From Mycobacteriales bacterium (lineage in GTDB: Bacteria; Actinomycetota; Actinomycetes; Mycobacteriales; QHCD01): a stretch of DNA of 41,641 bases. Shown here in pieces: positions 1-8,397 of this stretch; within the stretch, counting starts at the first letter, position 1; each line of letters starts with the position of its first letter. The position numbers and the translations under genes were made by a program. The DNA lies in the NCBI GenBank assembly GCA_036497565.1, contig DASXJE010000148.1, forward strand, positions 1 through 41,641, given 5' to 3'. A model generated the notes under the pieces. It did no database searches, was not told where the DNA came from, and worked only from the letters and a program-made list of their open reading frames with translations.

Positions 1-11
1 ACGGCGCTCGT

Positions 12-17
12 TAGCAT
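12..17 (+). promoter_or_regulatory. Putative -10 hexamer of valS (leaderless start)
   Basis: TAGCAT fits the actinobacterial TANNNT -10 pattern and ends 7 bases before the valS ATG, so transcription would begin at or next to the start codon. No Shine-Dalgarno sequence lies between. The -35 region falls outside the window, so this rests on the hexamer and its spacing alone. Confidence 0.4.
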
Positions 18-24
18 TTAGGTC

Positions 25-2583
25 ATGACCCCGCCCCGCGTGCCCGACAAGCCCAGCCTCGACGGCCTCGAGGACAAGTGGCTCGCGGTATGGGACGAAG
101 AGGCCACCTACCGCTTCGACCGCAGCCGCGGCCGGGACGAGGTCTACTCGATCGACACCCCGCCGCCGACGGTGAGCGGGTCGCTGCACCCTGGGCACGT
201 CTTCTCCTACACCCAGACCGACGCGATCGCCCGGTATCAGCGGATGCGCGGCAAAGCGGTGTTCTATCCGATGGGGTGGGACGACAACGGCCTGCCCACC
301 GAGCGGCGGGTGCAGAACGTCTACGGCGTGCGCTGCGACCCCGGCGTGCCCTACGACCCCGATTTCACCCCGCCGGCCAAGCCCGGCAAGCAGGAACTGC
401 CGATCTCCCGCCGCAACTTCGTCGAACTGTGCGTGCAGCTCAGCGCGGAGGATGAGACGGCGTTCAAGGAGCTCTGGCGCCGGGTCGGGCTGTCGGTCGA
501 CTGGGATCTGACCTACCAGACCATCGGCCCGATCGCCCAGGCCACATCGCAGCGGGCGTTCCTGCGCAATCTGGCCCGCGGCGAGGCCTACAAGGCCGAG
601 GCGCCCACCCTCTGGGACGTCACGTTCCGCACGGCCGTCGCCCAGGCCGAGTTGGAGGAGAAGGACGTCGAGGGTGCCTACGCCCGGGTCGCGTTCCACG
701 GCGCCGCGGGTCCGGTGCACATCGAGACCACCCGGCCCGAGCTGATCCCGGCCTGCGTGGCCCTCGTCGCGCACCCCGACGACGAGCGCTATCAGCCGCT
801 GTTCGGCCAGACCGTGCGGACGCCGCTGTTCGACGTCGAGGTGCCGATCGTCGCCCATCACCTGGCCGAGCCGGACAAAGGCTCGGGCATCGCCATGATC
901 TGTACCTTCGGCGACACCACCGACGTCACGTGGTGGCGTGAGTTGGCGCTGCCGACGCGGTCGGTCATCGGCTGGGACGGCCGGCTGCAGCCGGACACCC
1001 CGCCCTGGCTGGAATCGGAGCCGGGCCGCGCTGCCTACGAGCAGCTGGCCGGCAAGACCCCGAAGTCGGCGCAGGCACAGATCCTCGACCTGCTGCGGGC
1101 CTCGGGCGACCTCGACGGCGAGCCGCGGCCGATCACGCACCCGGTGAAGTTCTACGAGCGGGGCAGCCGGCCGCTGGAGATCGTCACCACCCGGCAGTGG
1201 TACATCCGCAACGGCGGCCGCGACCTCGATCTGCGGGCGGCGCTGATCGAGCGGGGCCGCGAGCTGCGCTGGCACCCGCCGTTCATGCGGCACCGCTACG
1301 AGAATTGGGTGGACGGTCTGACCGGCGACTGGCTGGTCAGCCGGCAGCGCTTCCTCGGCGTGCCGTTCCCGCTGTGGTACCGCGTCAACGAGCTGGGCGA
1401 GCCGCAGTACGACGACCCGATCGTGCCGGCGGAGTCCGAGCTCCCGATCGACCCGGCGAGCGCCGTCCCGCCCGGCTACATCGAGGACCAACGGGGCAAG
1501 GCCGGCGGGTTCGCCGCCGACCCCGATGTCATGGACACCTGGGCGACGTCGTCGCTGACCCCGCAGATCGCCGGCGGGTGGGAGCGTGACCCCGACCTGT
1601 TCGCCCGGGTCTTCCCGATGGACCTGCGCCCCCAGGCGCACGACATCATCCGCACCTGGCTCTTCGACACCATCGTGCGGGCGCACCACGAGCACGACAG
1701 CCTGCCGTGGACCGACGCCGCGCTCTCCGGCTGGATCCTCGACCCGGACCGCAAGAAGATGTCGAAGTCCAAGGGCACCGCGGTCACCCCGATGCAGCCG
1801 CTCGAGCGGCACGGCACCGACGCCTTCCGCTACTGGGCCTGCAACGGCCGGCTCGGCACCGACATGGCCTACGACGAGGGCGCGATCAAGGTGGGCCGCC
1901 GGCTCGCCGTGAAGCTGCTCAACGCCAGCCGGTTCGCGCTCGGTACCGGCGTGACCGCGCAGCCCGCGGACGCCGCCGCCGCAGCGACGGTCACCTCCCC
2001 GCTGGACCGGGCGCTGCTCGCCGAGCTCGCCGCGGTGGTCGACTTCGCCACCGCGTCCTACGACGCGAACAACTACGCCGCCGCGCTCGAGCGCACCGAG
2101 GCCTTCTTCTGGTCCTTCTGCGACGACTACCTCGAGCTGGTGAAGGCGCGTGCGTACGGCGAACGCGGCGAGCCTGACGCCGCCTCGGCCCGGGCCACGC
2201 TGTCGATCGCGCTCGCCACGCTGCTCCGGCTCTTCGCCCCGGTCCTGCCGTTCGTGACCGCCGAGGTGTGGTCGTGGTGGCAGGACGGGTCGGTGCATCT
2301 GGCGTCGTGGCCCGAGGCTGCGCCGCTGCGCGCGGCTGCGGGCGAGATCGTGCCCGGCATGCTCGCCGCGGCCGCCGACGCGATCGCCGCCGTCCGCAAG
2401 GCGAAGTCCGACGCCAAGCTGTCGATGCGGGCCGACGTCGTCAAGCTGGTCGTCTCCGGCGACGATGCGGCGCTCACCGCGCTGCGGACGGTCCTCGACG
2501 ACGTCAAGGCCGCCGGCCGGGTCGCCACGGTCGAGTTCGCCGCGTCCGACGCCGCTCCGCCGCAGTACGAGGTCACGTTGTGA
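25..2583 (+). CDS. valS: Valyl-tRNA synthetase
   Basis: Class Ia aminoacyl-tRNA synthetase that charges tRNA-Val in the cytoplasm; 852 aa. The HIGH signature is present as HPGH at residues 55-58, followed by the GWDDNGLPTERR segment of the Rossmann fold, and the KMSKS loop is at 578-582. The CP1 editing domain lies between them (around 220-300, with an ETTRPE motif). The C-terminal third is the anticodon-binding helical domain, and the end (AVRKAKSDAKLSMRADV) is typical of the shorter ValS type found in actinobacteria. The ATG at 25 is the only sensible start, and a -10-like TAGCAT 7 bases upstream suggests leaderless translation. The stop overlaps the folC start by 4 bases (GTGA), so the two genes are co-transcribed. 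No frame damage is seen. Confidence 0.97.
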   Translation: MTPPRVPDKPSLDGLEDKWLAVWDEEATYRFDRSRGRDEVYSIDTPPPTVSGSLHPGHVFSYTQTDAIARYQRMRGKAVFYPMGWDDNGLPTERRVQNVYGVRCDPGVPYDPDFTPPAKPGKQELPISRRNFVELCVQLSAEDETAFKELWRRVGLSVDWDLTYQTIGPIAQATSQRAFLRNLARGEAYKAEAPTLWDVTFRTAVAQAELEEKDVEGAYARVAFHGAAGPVHIETTRPELIPACVALVAHPDDERYQPLFGQTVRTPLFDVEVPIVAHHLAEPDKGSGIAMICTFGDTTDVTWWRELALPTRSVIGWDGRLQPDTPPWLESEPGRAAYEQLAGKTPKSAQAQILDLLRASGDLDGEPRPITHPVKFYERGSRPLEIVTTRQWYIRNGGRDLDLRAALIERGRELRWHPPFMRHRYENWVDGLTGDWLVSRQRFLGVPFPLWYRVNELGEPQYDDPIVPAESELPIDPASAVPPGYIEDQRGKAGGFAADPDVMDTWATSSLTPQIAGGWERDPDLFARVFPMDLRPQAHDIIRTWLFDTIVRAHHEHDSLPWTDAALSGWILDPDRKKMSKSKGTAVTPMQPLERHGTDAFRYWACNGRLGTDMAYDEGAIKVGRRLAVKLLNASRFALGTGVTAQPADAAAAATVTSPLDRALLAELAAVVDFATASYDANNYAAALERTEAFFWSFCDDYLELVKARAYGERGEPDAASARATLSIALATLLRLFAPVLPFVTAEVWSWWQDGSVHLASWPEAAPLRAAAGEIVPGMLAAAADAIAAVRKAKSDAKLSMRADVVKLVVSGDDAALTALRTVLDDVKAAGRVATVEFAASDAAPPQYEVTL

Positions 2584-3947
2584 CCAGCCAGGGGCCGGTG
2601 CCCGACGAGGCGGCTGTGCACGCCGCCTTCGCCCGGGTCGAGGCCGAACTCGCAGCCCGGTGGCCGGAGTCGCGGCTCGACCCGACACTGGAGCGGATCG
2701 AGGCGCTGGTCGACGTACTCGGCTCGCCGCAGCGCAGCTACCCGGTCGTCCACATCACCGGCACCAACGGGAAGACCTCGACCGCCCGGATCGTCGACGC
2801 GCTGTTCCAGAGCTTCGGGCTGCGGACCGGCCGCAGCACCAGCCCGCACCTCGCGTCGGTCACCGAGCGCATCAGCATCGACGGCGACCCGATCAGCCCG
2901 GCCCGGTTCGTCGAGATCTACGACGACATCGCGCCCTATCTGGAGATGGTCGACGCCAAGCTGCCGATCCCGCTGTCCTACTTCGAGGTCCTCACCGCGA
3001 TGGCCTTCGTCGCGTTCGCCGACGCGCCGGTCGACGTCGCGATCGTCGAGGTCGGGATGGGCGGCTCGTGGGACTCCACCAACGTCGCCGACGGGCGGGT
3101 CGCCGTCGTGACGCCGGTGGCGATCGACCACGCCAATTACCTCGGCGACACGGTCGAGAAGATCGCCACCGAGAAGGCCGGCATCATCAAGCCGGACGCG
3201 GTGGCCATCCTCGCCGACCAGCAACCGGCCGCGGCGCAGGTGCTGCTGTCCCGCGCCGTCGAGGTCGGCGCCACCGTCGCCCGAGAGGGGATGGAGTTCG
3301 GGATCCAGGAACGCCGGGTCGCCATCGACGGCCAGATGCTGTCCCTGCAGGGCCTCGGCGGCACCTACGACGAGATCTTCCTCCCGCTCTACGGCGCCCA
3401 CCAGGCGCAGAACGCCGCCGTCGCTCTCGCCGCAGTGGAGGCGTTCTTCGGCGCCGGTCAGGACCGCGCGCTGGTCGTCGAGACCGTGCGGGAAGGGTTC
3501 GCCGCAGTCACCTCACCCGGCCGGCTCGAGGCGGTTCGCAGCTCGCCGACCGTGCTCATCGACGCGGCCCACAACCCGCACGGCATGCGCGCGACCGTGG
3601 CGGCGCTCGAGGAGTCCTTCCACTTCCGCCGGTTGGTCGGTGTGGTCGCGATGCTCGCCGACAAGGACGTGCGCGGCATGCTCGAGGTGCTCGAACCCGT
3701 GCTGGACGCGGTCGTCGTGACGGAGAACTCCTCGCATCGGCGGATGTCGGCCGACGAGCTGGCCGATGCGGTGGTCGACGTCTTCGGGCACGACCGGGTC
3801 ACCGTCGAGCCCCGCCTCGACGATGCGATCGAATCGGCCGTCGCGCTGACCGAGGAGGACGCCGACATGGTCGGCGGGGCCGGCGTACTCGTCACCGGTT
3901 CGGTCATCACCGCCGGCGATGCCCGGCTGCTGCTCGCCGGACGATGA
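2580..3947 (+). CDS. folC: Dihydrofolate/folylpolyglutamate synthase
   Basis: Mur-ligase-family enzyme that adds glutamate to dihydropteroate and folates (folate retention); 455 aa from the GTG at 2580. The ATP-binding P-loop GTNGKTST is at residues 61-68, followed by the SPHL segment and VEVGMGG, and the C-terminal ligase domain carries DAAHNPHG. The start was placed at the GTG overlapping the valS stop (GTGA). The open frame runs further upstream, but only across valS in another frame. The gene ends in an ATGA overlap with the DUF4233 gene. The valS-folC-DUF4233-ndk order is the usual actinobacterial arrangement. Confidence 0.95.
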   Translation: MTSQGPVPDEAAVHAAFARVEAELAARWPESRLDPTLERIEALVDVLGSPQRSYPVVHITGTNGKTSTARIVDALFQSFGLRTGRSTSPHLASVTERISIDGDPISPARFVEIYDDIAPYLEMVDAKLPIPLSYFEVLTAMAFVAFADAPVDVAIVEVGMGGSWDSTNVADGRVAVVTPVAIDHANYLGDTVEKIATEKAGIIKPDAVAILADQQPAAAQVLLSRAVEVGATVAREGMEFGIQERRVAIDGQMLSLQGLGGTYDEIFLPLYGAHQAQNAAVALAAVEAFFGAGQDRALVVETVREGFAAVTSPGRLEAVRSSPTVLIDAAHNPHGMRATVAALEESFHFRRLVGVVAMLADKDVRGMLEVLEPVLDAVVVTENSSHRRMSADELADAVVDVFGHDRVTVEPRLDDAIESAVALTEEDADMVGGAGVLVTGSVITAGDARLLLAGR

Positions 3948-4309
3948 CCGGCGACCCGAGCACGGAGCACGCGGAGCGCACGCAGCGCGCCGAGCGGGCC
4001 GTGCGCGGTGTGCTGGCCGGCACCCTCGGACTCGAGGCCCTGATGGTGCTGTTCGTGCCGCGGGCGATCGCCCAGACCGGCCCGGGGCTCACCACCGGCC
4101 GGCTGGTGATCCTGTTGGTCCTCTTCGCGCTGCTGCTGGTCACCGCGTTCGTCGTCCCGCGCCGGGCCGGGCTGATCCTCGCCACGGTGCTGCAGTTCGC
4201 GGTGATCGCCTGCGGCGTGTTCACGCTCGCGATGTACGTCCTCGGTGTGATCTTCCTGGCGATCTGGGTCTACGAGCTGCGGGTGCGGTCGCAGCTCTTA
4301 CGCCGCTGA
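3944..4309 (+). CDS. DUF4233 family membrane protein
   Basis: Small integral membrane protein of 121 aa, placed in the DUF4233 family by its size, its hydrophobic pattern and its position directly after folC. The N-terminus is short and charged (residues 1-20). At least three hydrophobic helices follow (about 23-45, 52-71 and 74-110), ending with a basic tail. The ATG overlaps the folC stop (ATGA), which indicates translational coupling. Its biochemical function is unknown. In actinobacteria the gene is a regular neighbour of folC and ndk, which suggests but does not show a link to folate or nucleotide metabolism. Confidence 0.85.
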   Translation: MTGDPSTEHAERTQRAERAVRGVLAGTLGLEALMVLFVPRAIAQTGPGLTTGRLVILLVLFALLLVTAFVVPRRAGLILATVLQFAVIACGVFTLAMYVLGVIFLAIWVYELRVRSQLLRR

Positions 4310-4310
4310 C

Positions 4311-4327
4311 CTACGACAGTGGTGTAG
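4311..4327 (+). promoter_or_regulatory. Candidate BlaI/MecI-type operator
   Basis: The sequence CTACGACAGTGGTGTAG is a hyphenated dyad: positions 1-4 and 7-8 pair perfectly with 10-11 and 14-17. TAC/GTA half-sites resemble the operators bound by BlaI/MecI winged-helix repressors in Gram-positive bacteria. It lies 99 bases before the start of a BlaI-family gene and just after the preceding stop, where an autoregulated operator is expected. Repressor binding is inferred. Confidence 0.55.
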
Positions 4328-4425
4328 TTGGCAGGTCGGGTCGGGCAGCACGATGGTGGCCCGGTGCGGGAGAATGGCTTGAGGTGCCGTCGCGCAGGCG
4401 GCGCCACGTCCGGGAGGTGCGTGCG

Positions 4426-4803
4426 GTGAGCGAGAGTCGACGGCCGGCCGGTGCCCTGGAGGCCGAGGTGCTGGCAACGCTCTGGGCCGCCGCCGCGCCG
4501 CTCACCGCCGCGCAGGTCCGCGACTCGCTCGGCGGCGATCTGGCCTACACCACGGTGATGACGATCCTGACCCGGCTGCACGACAAGGCGGTGGTCGAGC
4601 GGCATCGCAGCGGCCGCGCCTACGCCTACGCCCCGGTCCTCGACCAGGCCGGTATCGCCGCGGCCCAGATGCGGGCGCTGCTCGATCACGGCGCCGATCG
4701 GGCGTCGGTGCTCGCGCTGTTCGTCGACGGCCTCAGTGGCGAGGATGAGCGGGTGCTCACCGACCTGATCCGCCGGGCCGAGGGGACGGACGGGCCCAAC
4801 TGA
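4426..4803 (+). CDS. BlaI/MecI/CopY-family transcriptional repressor
   Basis: Penicillinase-repressor-type winged-helix DNA-binding protein of 125 aa. Residues 8-70 match the family (LEAEVLATLW, then the recognition helix region YTTVMTILTRLHDKAVV, then a wing with RSGRAYAYAP). The C-terminal half is the dimerization region. The GTG at 4426 has a GGGAG Shine-Dalgarno 9 bases upstream; GTG 4417 is a less likely alternative. Its stop overlaps the M56 peptidase start (TGATG), the classic BlaI-BlaR1 pairing in which proteolysis inactivates the repressor. The dyad at 4311-4327 is the likely operator. The signal sensed is unknown, and no beta-lactamase is encoded nearby. Confidence 0.9.
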   Translation: MSESRRPAGALEAEVLATLWAAAAPLTAAQVRDSLGGDLAYTTVMTILTRLHDKAVVERHRSGRAYAYAPVLDQAGIAAAQMRALLDHGADRASVLALFVDGLSGEDERVLTDLIRRAEGTDGPN

Positions 4804-5720
4804 TGCGGTTCGACGTCTACCTGCCCCTGGCGCTCTCCCTGGTCTTCGGTCTCGGCGGCCCGTGGGTGGCGCGCCGACTCCCGCCGGCCCACGCCACCTG
4901 GCTGCTGACCATCGGAGCCGTGACGTCCGCAGTCGGCGCGGCGGCGGCGCTCGGGATGCTCGCCCTGACGATCATCGGCCAGGTGCCGGACATCGCGGTC
5001 GCGGGGCACTGGACGGTCGCCGCCCTTCGGCACGCCGACCCGGTCGGGCGCCCGGTCGGGTGGGTCGCGCTGGCCTGCGTCGTCGTCGTCGGCGTCCTGG
5101 CCCTGACCGCGCTGGTCCGGCGCCTCGGCGCACTGGTGGAGGCCTACCGCACCTGTCACCGGCTGCCGCAACCGTCGACCCCGCTGCTCGTCCTGGCCGA
5201 CGCCGGGATGAATGCCTACGCCGTCCCCGGCCGCCCGGGCCGCGTCGTCGTCTCCCGCGAACTCCTGGCCACGCTGCCGCCCGAGCACCGCCGGGTGGTC
5301 ATCGCCCACGAACGGGCCCATCTCGAGCACCACCACCACTGGCACAACACCGTCGTCTCGGTGGCGGCCGCGCTCAACCCCATGCTTGCGGCGCTGCCCG
5401 CAGCCGCCCGGCTGGCCACCGAGCGCTGGGCGGATGAAAGCGCGGCCCGTGCCGCCGGCGACCGGAAGGTCGCGGCCGCGGCCCTCGCCCGGGCCGCGCT
5501 CCTCGGCCGGCACTCAGCCCGGGTGCCGGTCGGTGCGATGGCGGCCGGCGGAGCCGACGTCGTCGTCCGGGTGCGGGCCCTGCTCGCCGAACCGGTGCGT
5601 TCGCGGCCGCTGCTGCTGCTCGCCGCGGCCGTGCCCCTGGTCCTCGCCACGGTGGCGGTCGCCGCGGCGACCCACGACGTGCACGCCCTGTTCGAGTTGG
5701 CCCAGGCGACGTCGGTCTGA
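4803..5720 (+). CDS. M56-family membrane metallopeptidase (BlaR1-like, no sensor domain)
   Basis: Integral membrane zinc peptidase of 305 aa. Hydrophobic helices lie at about 5-20, 30-62 and 79-101. The catalytic HExxH is HERAH at 169-173, and a downstream ERWADESAARAAGD segment supplies the third zinc ligand, as in M56/M48 enzymes. A final hydrophobic helix is near 260-285. Unlike BlaR1 or MecR1, the protein ends shortly after this helix and has no extracellular penicillin-binding sensor domain. It is coupled to the BlaI-type gene (TGATG overlap), so it probably cleaves that repressor, but its trigger cannot be read from the sequence. It is convergent with yjbQ, with 12 bases between the stops. 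Confidence 0.9.
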   Translation: MRFDVYLPLALSLVFGLGGPWVARRLPPAHATWLLTIGAVTSAVGAAAALGMLALTIIGQVPDIAVAGHWTVAALRHADPVGRPVGWVALACVVVVGVLALTALVRRLGALVEAYRTCHRLPQPSTPLLVLADAGMNAYAVPGRPGRVVVSRELLATLPPEHRRVVIAHERAHLEHHHHWHNTVVSVAAALNPMLAALPAAARLATERWADESAARAAGDRKVAAAALARAALLGRHSARVPVGAMAAGGADVVVRVRALLAEPVRSRPLLLLAAAVPLVLATVAVAAATHDVHALFELAQATSV

Positions 5721-5721
5721 T

Positions 5722-5740
5722 CCGGCGACGGCTCAGCCGG
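5722..5740. terminator. Weak bidirectional hairpin between convergent genes
   Basis: CCGGC (5722-5726) and GCCGG (5736-5740) form a 5-bp stem around a 9-base loop that includes the yjbQ stop codon. There is no T-tract on either strand. The hairpin is short and may be coincidental in GC-rich DNA. Confidence 0.25.
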
Positions 5741-6137
5741 CGAGGAACGACAGCCGGACCTCGCGGGTCGCGTTGTCGACGTTGAGGTCCACCAGGCACA
5801 GGCTCTGCCAGGTTCCCAGCGCCAGCCGCCCGTCGAGCACCGGAACGGTCGCGTACGGCGGGATCAGCGCCGGCATGACGTGGGATCGGCCGTGACCCGG
5901 CGACCCGTGCCGGTGCCGCCACCGACCGTCGGCCGGCAGCAGATCGCGGAGCGCGGCGAGCAGATCCTCGTCGCTGCCCGCCCCGGTCTCGATGAGAGCC
6001 AGGCCCGCGGTCGCGTGCGGGACGAAGACCTGCAGCAGGCCGTCCCCGCCGCCGGCCACGAACTCCCGGCACTCGTCGGTCAGGTCGTACACCGTCTCGG
6101 CGGACCCGGTCCGCACGGTGATCAGCTCGGAGCGCAT
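5733..6137 (-). CDS. yjbQ: YjbQ/UPF0047 family protein
   Basis: Small cytosolic protein of 134 aa in the YjbQ (UPF0047) family; some members show weak thiamine-phosphate synthase activity in vitro. Family landmarks are [11 protein letters not shown] at 40-50, a His-rich region ending in [11 protein letters not shown] at 85-94, and the C-terminal GRLALGTWQ at 103-111. The start is the ATG at 6137, preceded by a G-run (GGGGGG). It is divergent from ndk, with 46 bases between the starts. The in vivo role is uncertain. The presence of a thi operon in the same window is suggestive, but the two are 22 kb apart. Confidence 0.9.
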   Translation of the reverse strand: MRSELITVRTGSAETVYDLTDECREFVAGGGDGLLQVFVPHATAGLALIETGAGSDEDLLAALRDLLPADGRWRHRHGSPGHGRSHVMPALIPPYATVPVLDGRLALGTWQSLCLVDLNVDNATREVRLSFLAG

Positions 6138-6170
6138 CCCCCCATTGTCCGGGACGGCCCGCGCACCCGT

Positions 6171-6176
6171 TACCGT
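6171..6176 (+). promoter_or_regulatory. Putative -10 hexamer of ndk (leaderless start)
   Basis: TACCGT (TANNNT) ends 7 bases before the ndk GTG, and no Shine-Dalgarno sequence intervenes, so a leaderless transcript is likely. No -35 box with good spacing is seen. Confidence 0.35.
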
Positions 6177-6183
6177 CTGGCCC

Positions 6184-6597
6184 GTGACTGAACGCACTCT
6201 CGTCCTCGTCAAGCCCGACGGTGTCCGCCGCGGCCTCGTCGGGGAGGTGATCGGCCGATGCGAGCGCAAGGGTCTCGACCTGGTGGCGCTGCAATTGCGC
6301 ACCCTCGATCGGGACAGCGCGCAGACGCATTACGCCGAGCACGACGGCAAGCCCTTCTTCGCCGACCTGGTCGACTTCATCACCTCGGGCCCGCTCGTCG
6401 CGATGGTCGTCGAGGGCCCGCGGGCCATCGCGTCGTTCCGCGCGCTCGCCGGCGCCACCGACCCGCTCAAGGCCGCGACCGGCAGCGTGCGTGGGGATTT
6501 CGCCCTCGAGGTGCAGGAGAACATCGTGCACGGGTCGGACTCTCCGGAGTCGGCAGCGCGCGAGATCAAGCTCTTCTTCCCCGACATCGGCGACTAG
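6184..6597 (+). CDS. ndk: Nucleoside diphosphate kinase
   Basis: Transfers the gamma-phosphate of ATP to nucleoside diphosphates through a phospho-histidine; 137 aa, the normal length. The N-terminal [14 protein letters not shown] and the catalytic motif NIVHGSDS, with His116, are intact, as is the C-terminal EIKLFFP. The start is the GTG at 6184, with a -10-like TACCGT 7 bases upstream and no Shine-Dalgarno. A GC-rich hairpin follows the stop directly, so ndk is probably transcribed alone. Confidence 0.97.
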   Translation: MTERTLVLVKPDGVRRGLVGEVIGRCERKGLDLVALQLRTLDRDSAQTHYAEHDGKPFFADLVDFITSGPLVAMVVEGPRAIASFRALAGATDPLKAATGSVRGDFALEVQENIVHGSDSPESAAREIKLFFPDIGD

Positions 6598-6614
6598 CCC
6601 GGCGGCTCGCCGGG
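6598..6614 (+). terminator. GC-rich hairpin after ndk
   Basis: CCCGGCG (6598-6604) and CGCCGGG (6608-6614) form a perfect 7-bp stem with a 3-base loop immediately after the ndk stop. There is no T-tract, as in many actinobacterial terminators. Its position between two independently promoted genes supports termination. Confidence 0.5.
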
Positions 6615-6658
6615 TCGCAAAGATCACCAACCTGACCGAAAGTGCATCGCCGCCCGGT

Positions 6659-6664
6659 TAGGTT
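6659..6664 (+). promoter_or_regulatory. Putative -10 hexamer of the ABC exporter operon
   Basis: TAGGTT (TANNNT) ends 8 bases before the GTG of the ABC ATPase gene. The sequence between is pyrimidine-rich, so no ribosome-binding site exists and a leaderless mRNA is likely. Confidence 0.4.
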
Positions 6665-6672
6665 TTTCTCCT

Positions 6673-7611
6673 GTGGACCCCGATCGTGGCGAGCCGCTGA
6701 TCCGTGCCGAAGGGCTGACCAAGCGCTTCGGTGACTTCGTCGCGGTCGACGGCATCGACATCACGGTCGAGCGCGGCGAGGCGTTCGGCTTCCTCGGGCC
6801 CAACGGCGCGGGCAAGAGCTCCACCATGCGGATGATCGGGTGCGTCTCCCCGGTCAGCGAAGGGGTGCTGCGCATCCTCGGCATGGATCCGGCAGCGGAC
6901 GGCCCGGCGATCCGGGCGCGGCTGGGCGTGGTGCCGCAGGAGGACACCCTCGACCGCGACCTGACCGTGCGGGAGAACCTCTACATCTACGGTCGCTACT
7001 TCGGCATCCCGCGGGCCACGATCCGGGAGCGCTGCGACCGGCTGCTCGACTTCGTCCAGCTCACCGAGCGGGCCGACGACCAGGTCGAGCCGCTCTCCGG
7101 CGGCATGAAGCGCCGGCTGACGATCGCCCGGTCCTTGATCAACGAGCCCGAGCTGATGCTCCTGGACGAGCCGACCACCGGGCTGGACCCGCAGGCACGG
7201 CACGCGCTGTGGGACCGGCTGTTCCGGCTCAAGCAGCAGGGGGTGACGCAGGTACTGACCACGCACTACATGGACGAGGCCGAGCAGCTGTGCGACCGGC
7301 TGGTCGTCATGGACAAGGCGCGCATCGTCGCGCACGGCTCGCCGCGGGACCTGATCGCCCGCTACAGCACCCGGGAGGTGCTCGAACTGCGCTTCGAACC
7401 CGGTGAGCACGAGGACATGGCCGGGAAGGTCGACGGGCTCGCCGACCGGGTCGAGGTGCTGCCCGACCGGCTGCTGCTCTACACCGACGACGGCGACGCC
7501 GCGGCGGCCGCGGCCCACCGCCGCGGCCTGCGGCCGCTGAGCGTCCTGGTACGCCGCAGCTCGCTGGAGGACGTCTTCCTCCGGCTGACCGGCCGAAGCC
7601 TGGTGGAGTGA
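6673..7611 (+). CDS. ABC-2 exporter ATP-binding protein (NodI/DrrA-like)
   Basis: ATPase subunit of an ABC-2 exporter; 312 aa. Walker A is GPNGAGKS at 42-49, the signature is LSGGMKRR (around 140), Walker B is LLLDEP with D165/E166, followed by TTGLDP and the switch histidine in TTHYMDE. Residues after 230 form the accessory domain usual in NodI/DrrA proteins. The GTG start lies 8 bases after a TAGGTT hexamer. Two permease genes follow, separated by 3 bases and then by a 4-base overlap, so the three form one transporter. The substrate is unknown; relatives export lipo-oligosaccharides, antibiotics or lipids. No biosynthetic partner gene adjoins. Confidence 0.92.
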   Translation: MDPDRGEPLIRAEGLTKRFGDFVAVDGIDITVERGEAFGFLGPNGAGKSSTMRMIGCVSPVSEGVLRILGMDPAADGPAIRARLGVVPQEDTLDRDLTVRENLYIYGRYFGIPRATIRERCDRLLDFVQLTERADDQVEPLSGGMKRRLTIARSLINEPELMLLDEPTTGLDPQARHALWDRLFRLKQQGVTQVLTTHYMDEAEQLCDRLVVMDKARIVAHGSPRDLIARYSTREVLELRFEPGEHEDMAGKVDGLADRVEVLPDRLLLYTDDGDAAAAAAHRRGLRPLSVLVRRSSLEDVFLRLTGRSLVE

Positions 7612-7614
7612 CGC

Positions 7615-8397
7615 GTGTCGACGACCTTCGCCTTCCGGTCCATGCGGCACTGGGCCTACCAGTACAAGCGGGCCTGGCGTGGGTCGGTCGTCTCCAGCGT
7701 GATCAGCCCGGTGCTCTTCCTCGCCGCGATGGGGGTGGGCCTCGGCACCCTGGTCAACCACCATTCGGGCAGCTCCGCCTCCCTCGGCGGGGTCAGCTAC
7801 ATCGACTTCATCGCCCCGGGGCTGCTCGCGGCCACCGCGATGCAGACCGCCACGGGTGAGTCGACGTACCCGGTCATGGACGCCGTCACCTGGGGCAAGA
7901 CGTACTTCGCGATGATGGCGACACCGCTCGGCGCGGCCGACGTCATGCTGGGGCACCTGGCCTGGATCGGGGTGCGGCTGCTCTCGACCTGCACGGTCTA
8001 CCTCGCCGTGATGGCCGCGTTCGGCGCGGTCCGCTCGCCGCTGGCGCTGCTGGCGGTGCCGGCCGGCGTCCTGACCGGGCTGGCGTTCGCCGCACCGGTC
8101 ATGGCCTACGCCGCGACCCGCCGCAACGATGCGGGCCTCGCGGCGCTGCTCCGCTTCGTGATCGTGCCGATGTTCCTGTTCTCCGGGGTGTTCTTCCCCG
8201 TCACCCAGCTCCCCGCGGTGATCCGTCCGATCGCCTACGCCACGCCGCTGTGGAACGGCGTCGACCTCTGCCGCAGGTTCACCCTCGGTACGGCGACCCC
8301 GGGCGCCAGCCTGCTGCACATCGGGTACCTGCTGGTCTGGGTCGTCCTCGGCGTGGCCCTGGCCCGCTGGGCCTACCGCACCAGGCTGGTCCGGTGA
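7615..8397 (+). CDS. ABC-2 type permease 1 (NodJ-like)
   Basis: Integral membrane subunit of 260 aa with about six hydrophobic segments. The N-terminal AWRGSVVSSVISPVLFLAAMG stretch is typical of NodJ-like ABC-2 permeases, and so is the FLFSGVFFPVTQLP segment near residues 184-197. The GTG start lies 3 bases after the ATPase stop. The stop overlaps the next permease start (GTGA). With the second permease it would form a heterodimeric channel driven by the upstream ATPase. Confidence 0.9.
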   Translation: MSTTFAFRSMRHWAYQYKRAWRGSVVSSVISPVLFLAAMGVGLGTLVNHHSGSSASLGGVSYIDFIAPGLLAATAMQTATGESTYPVMDAVTWGKTYFAMMATPLGAADVMLGHLAWIGVRLLSTCTVYLAVMAAFGAVRSPLALLAVPAGVLTGLAFAAPVMAYAATRRNDAGLAALLRFVIVPMFLFSGVFFPVTQLPAVIRPIAYATPLWNGVDLCRRFTLGTATPGASLLHIGYLLVWVVLGVALARWAYRTRLVR

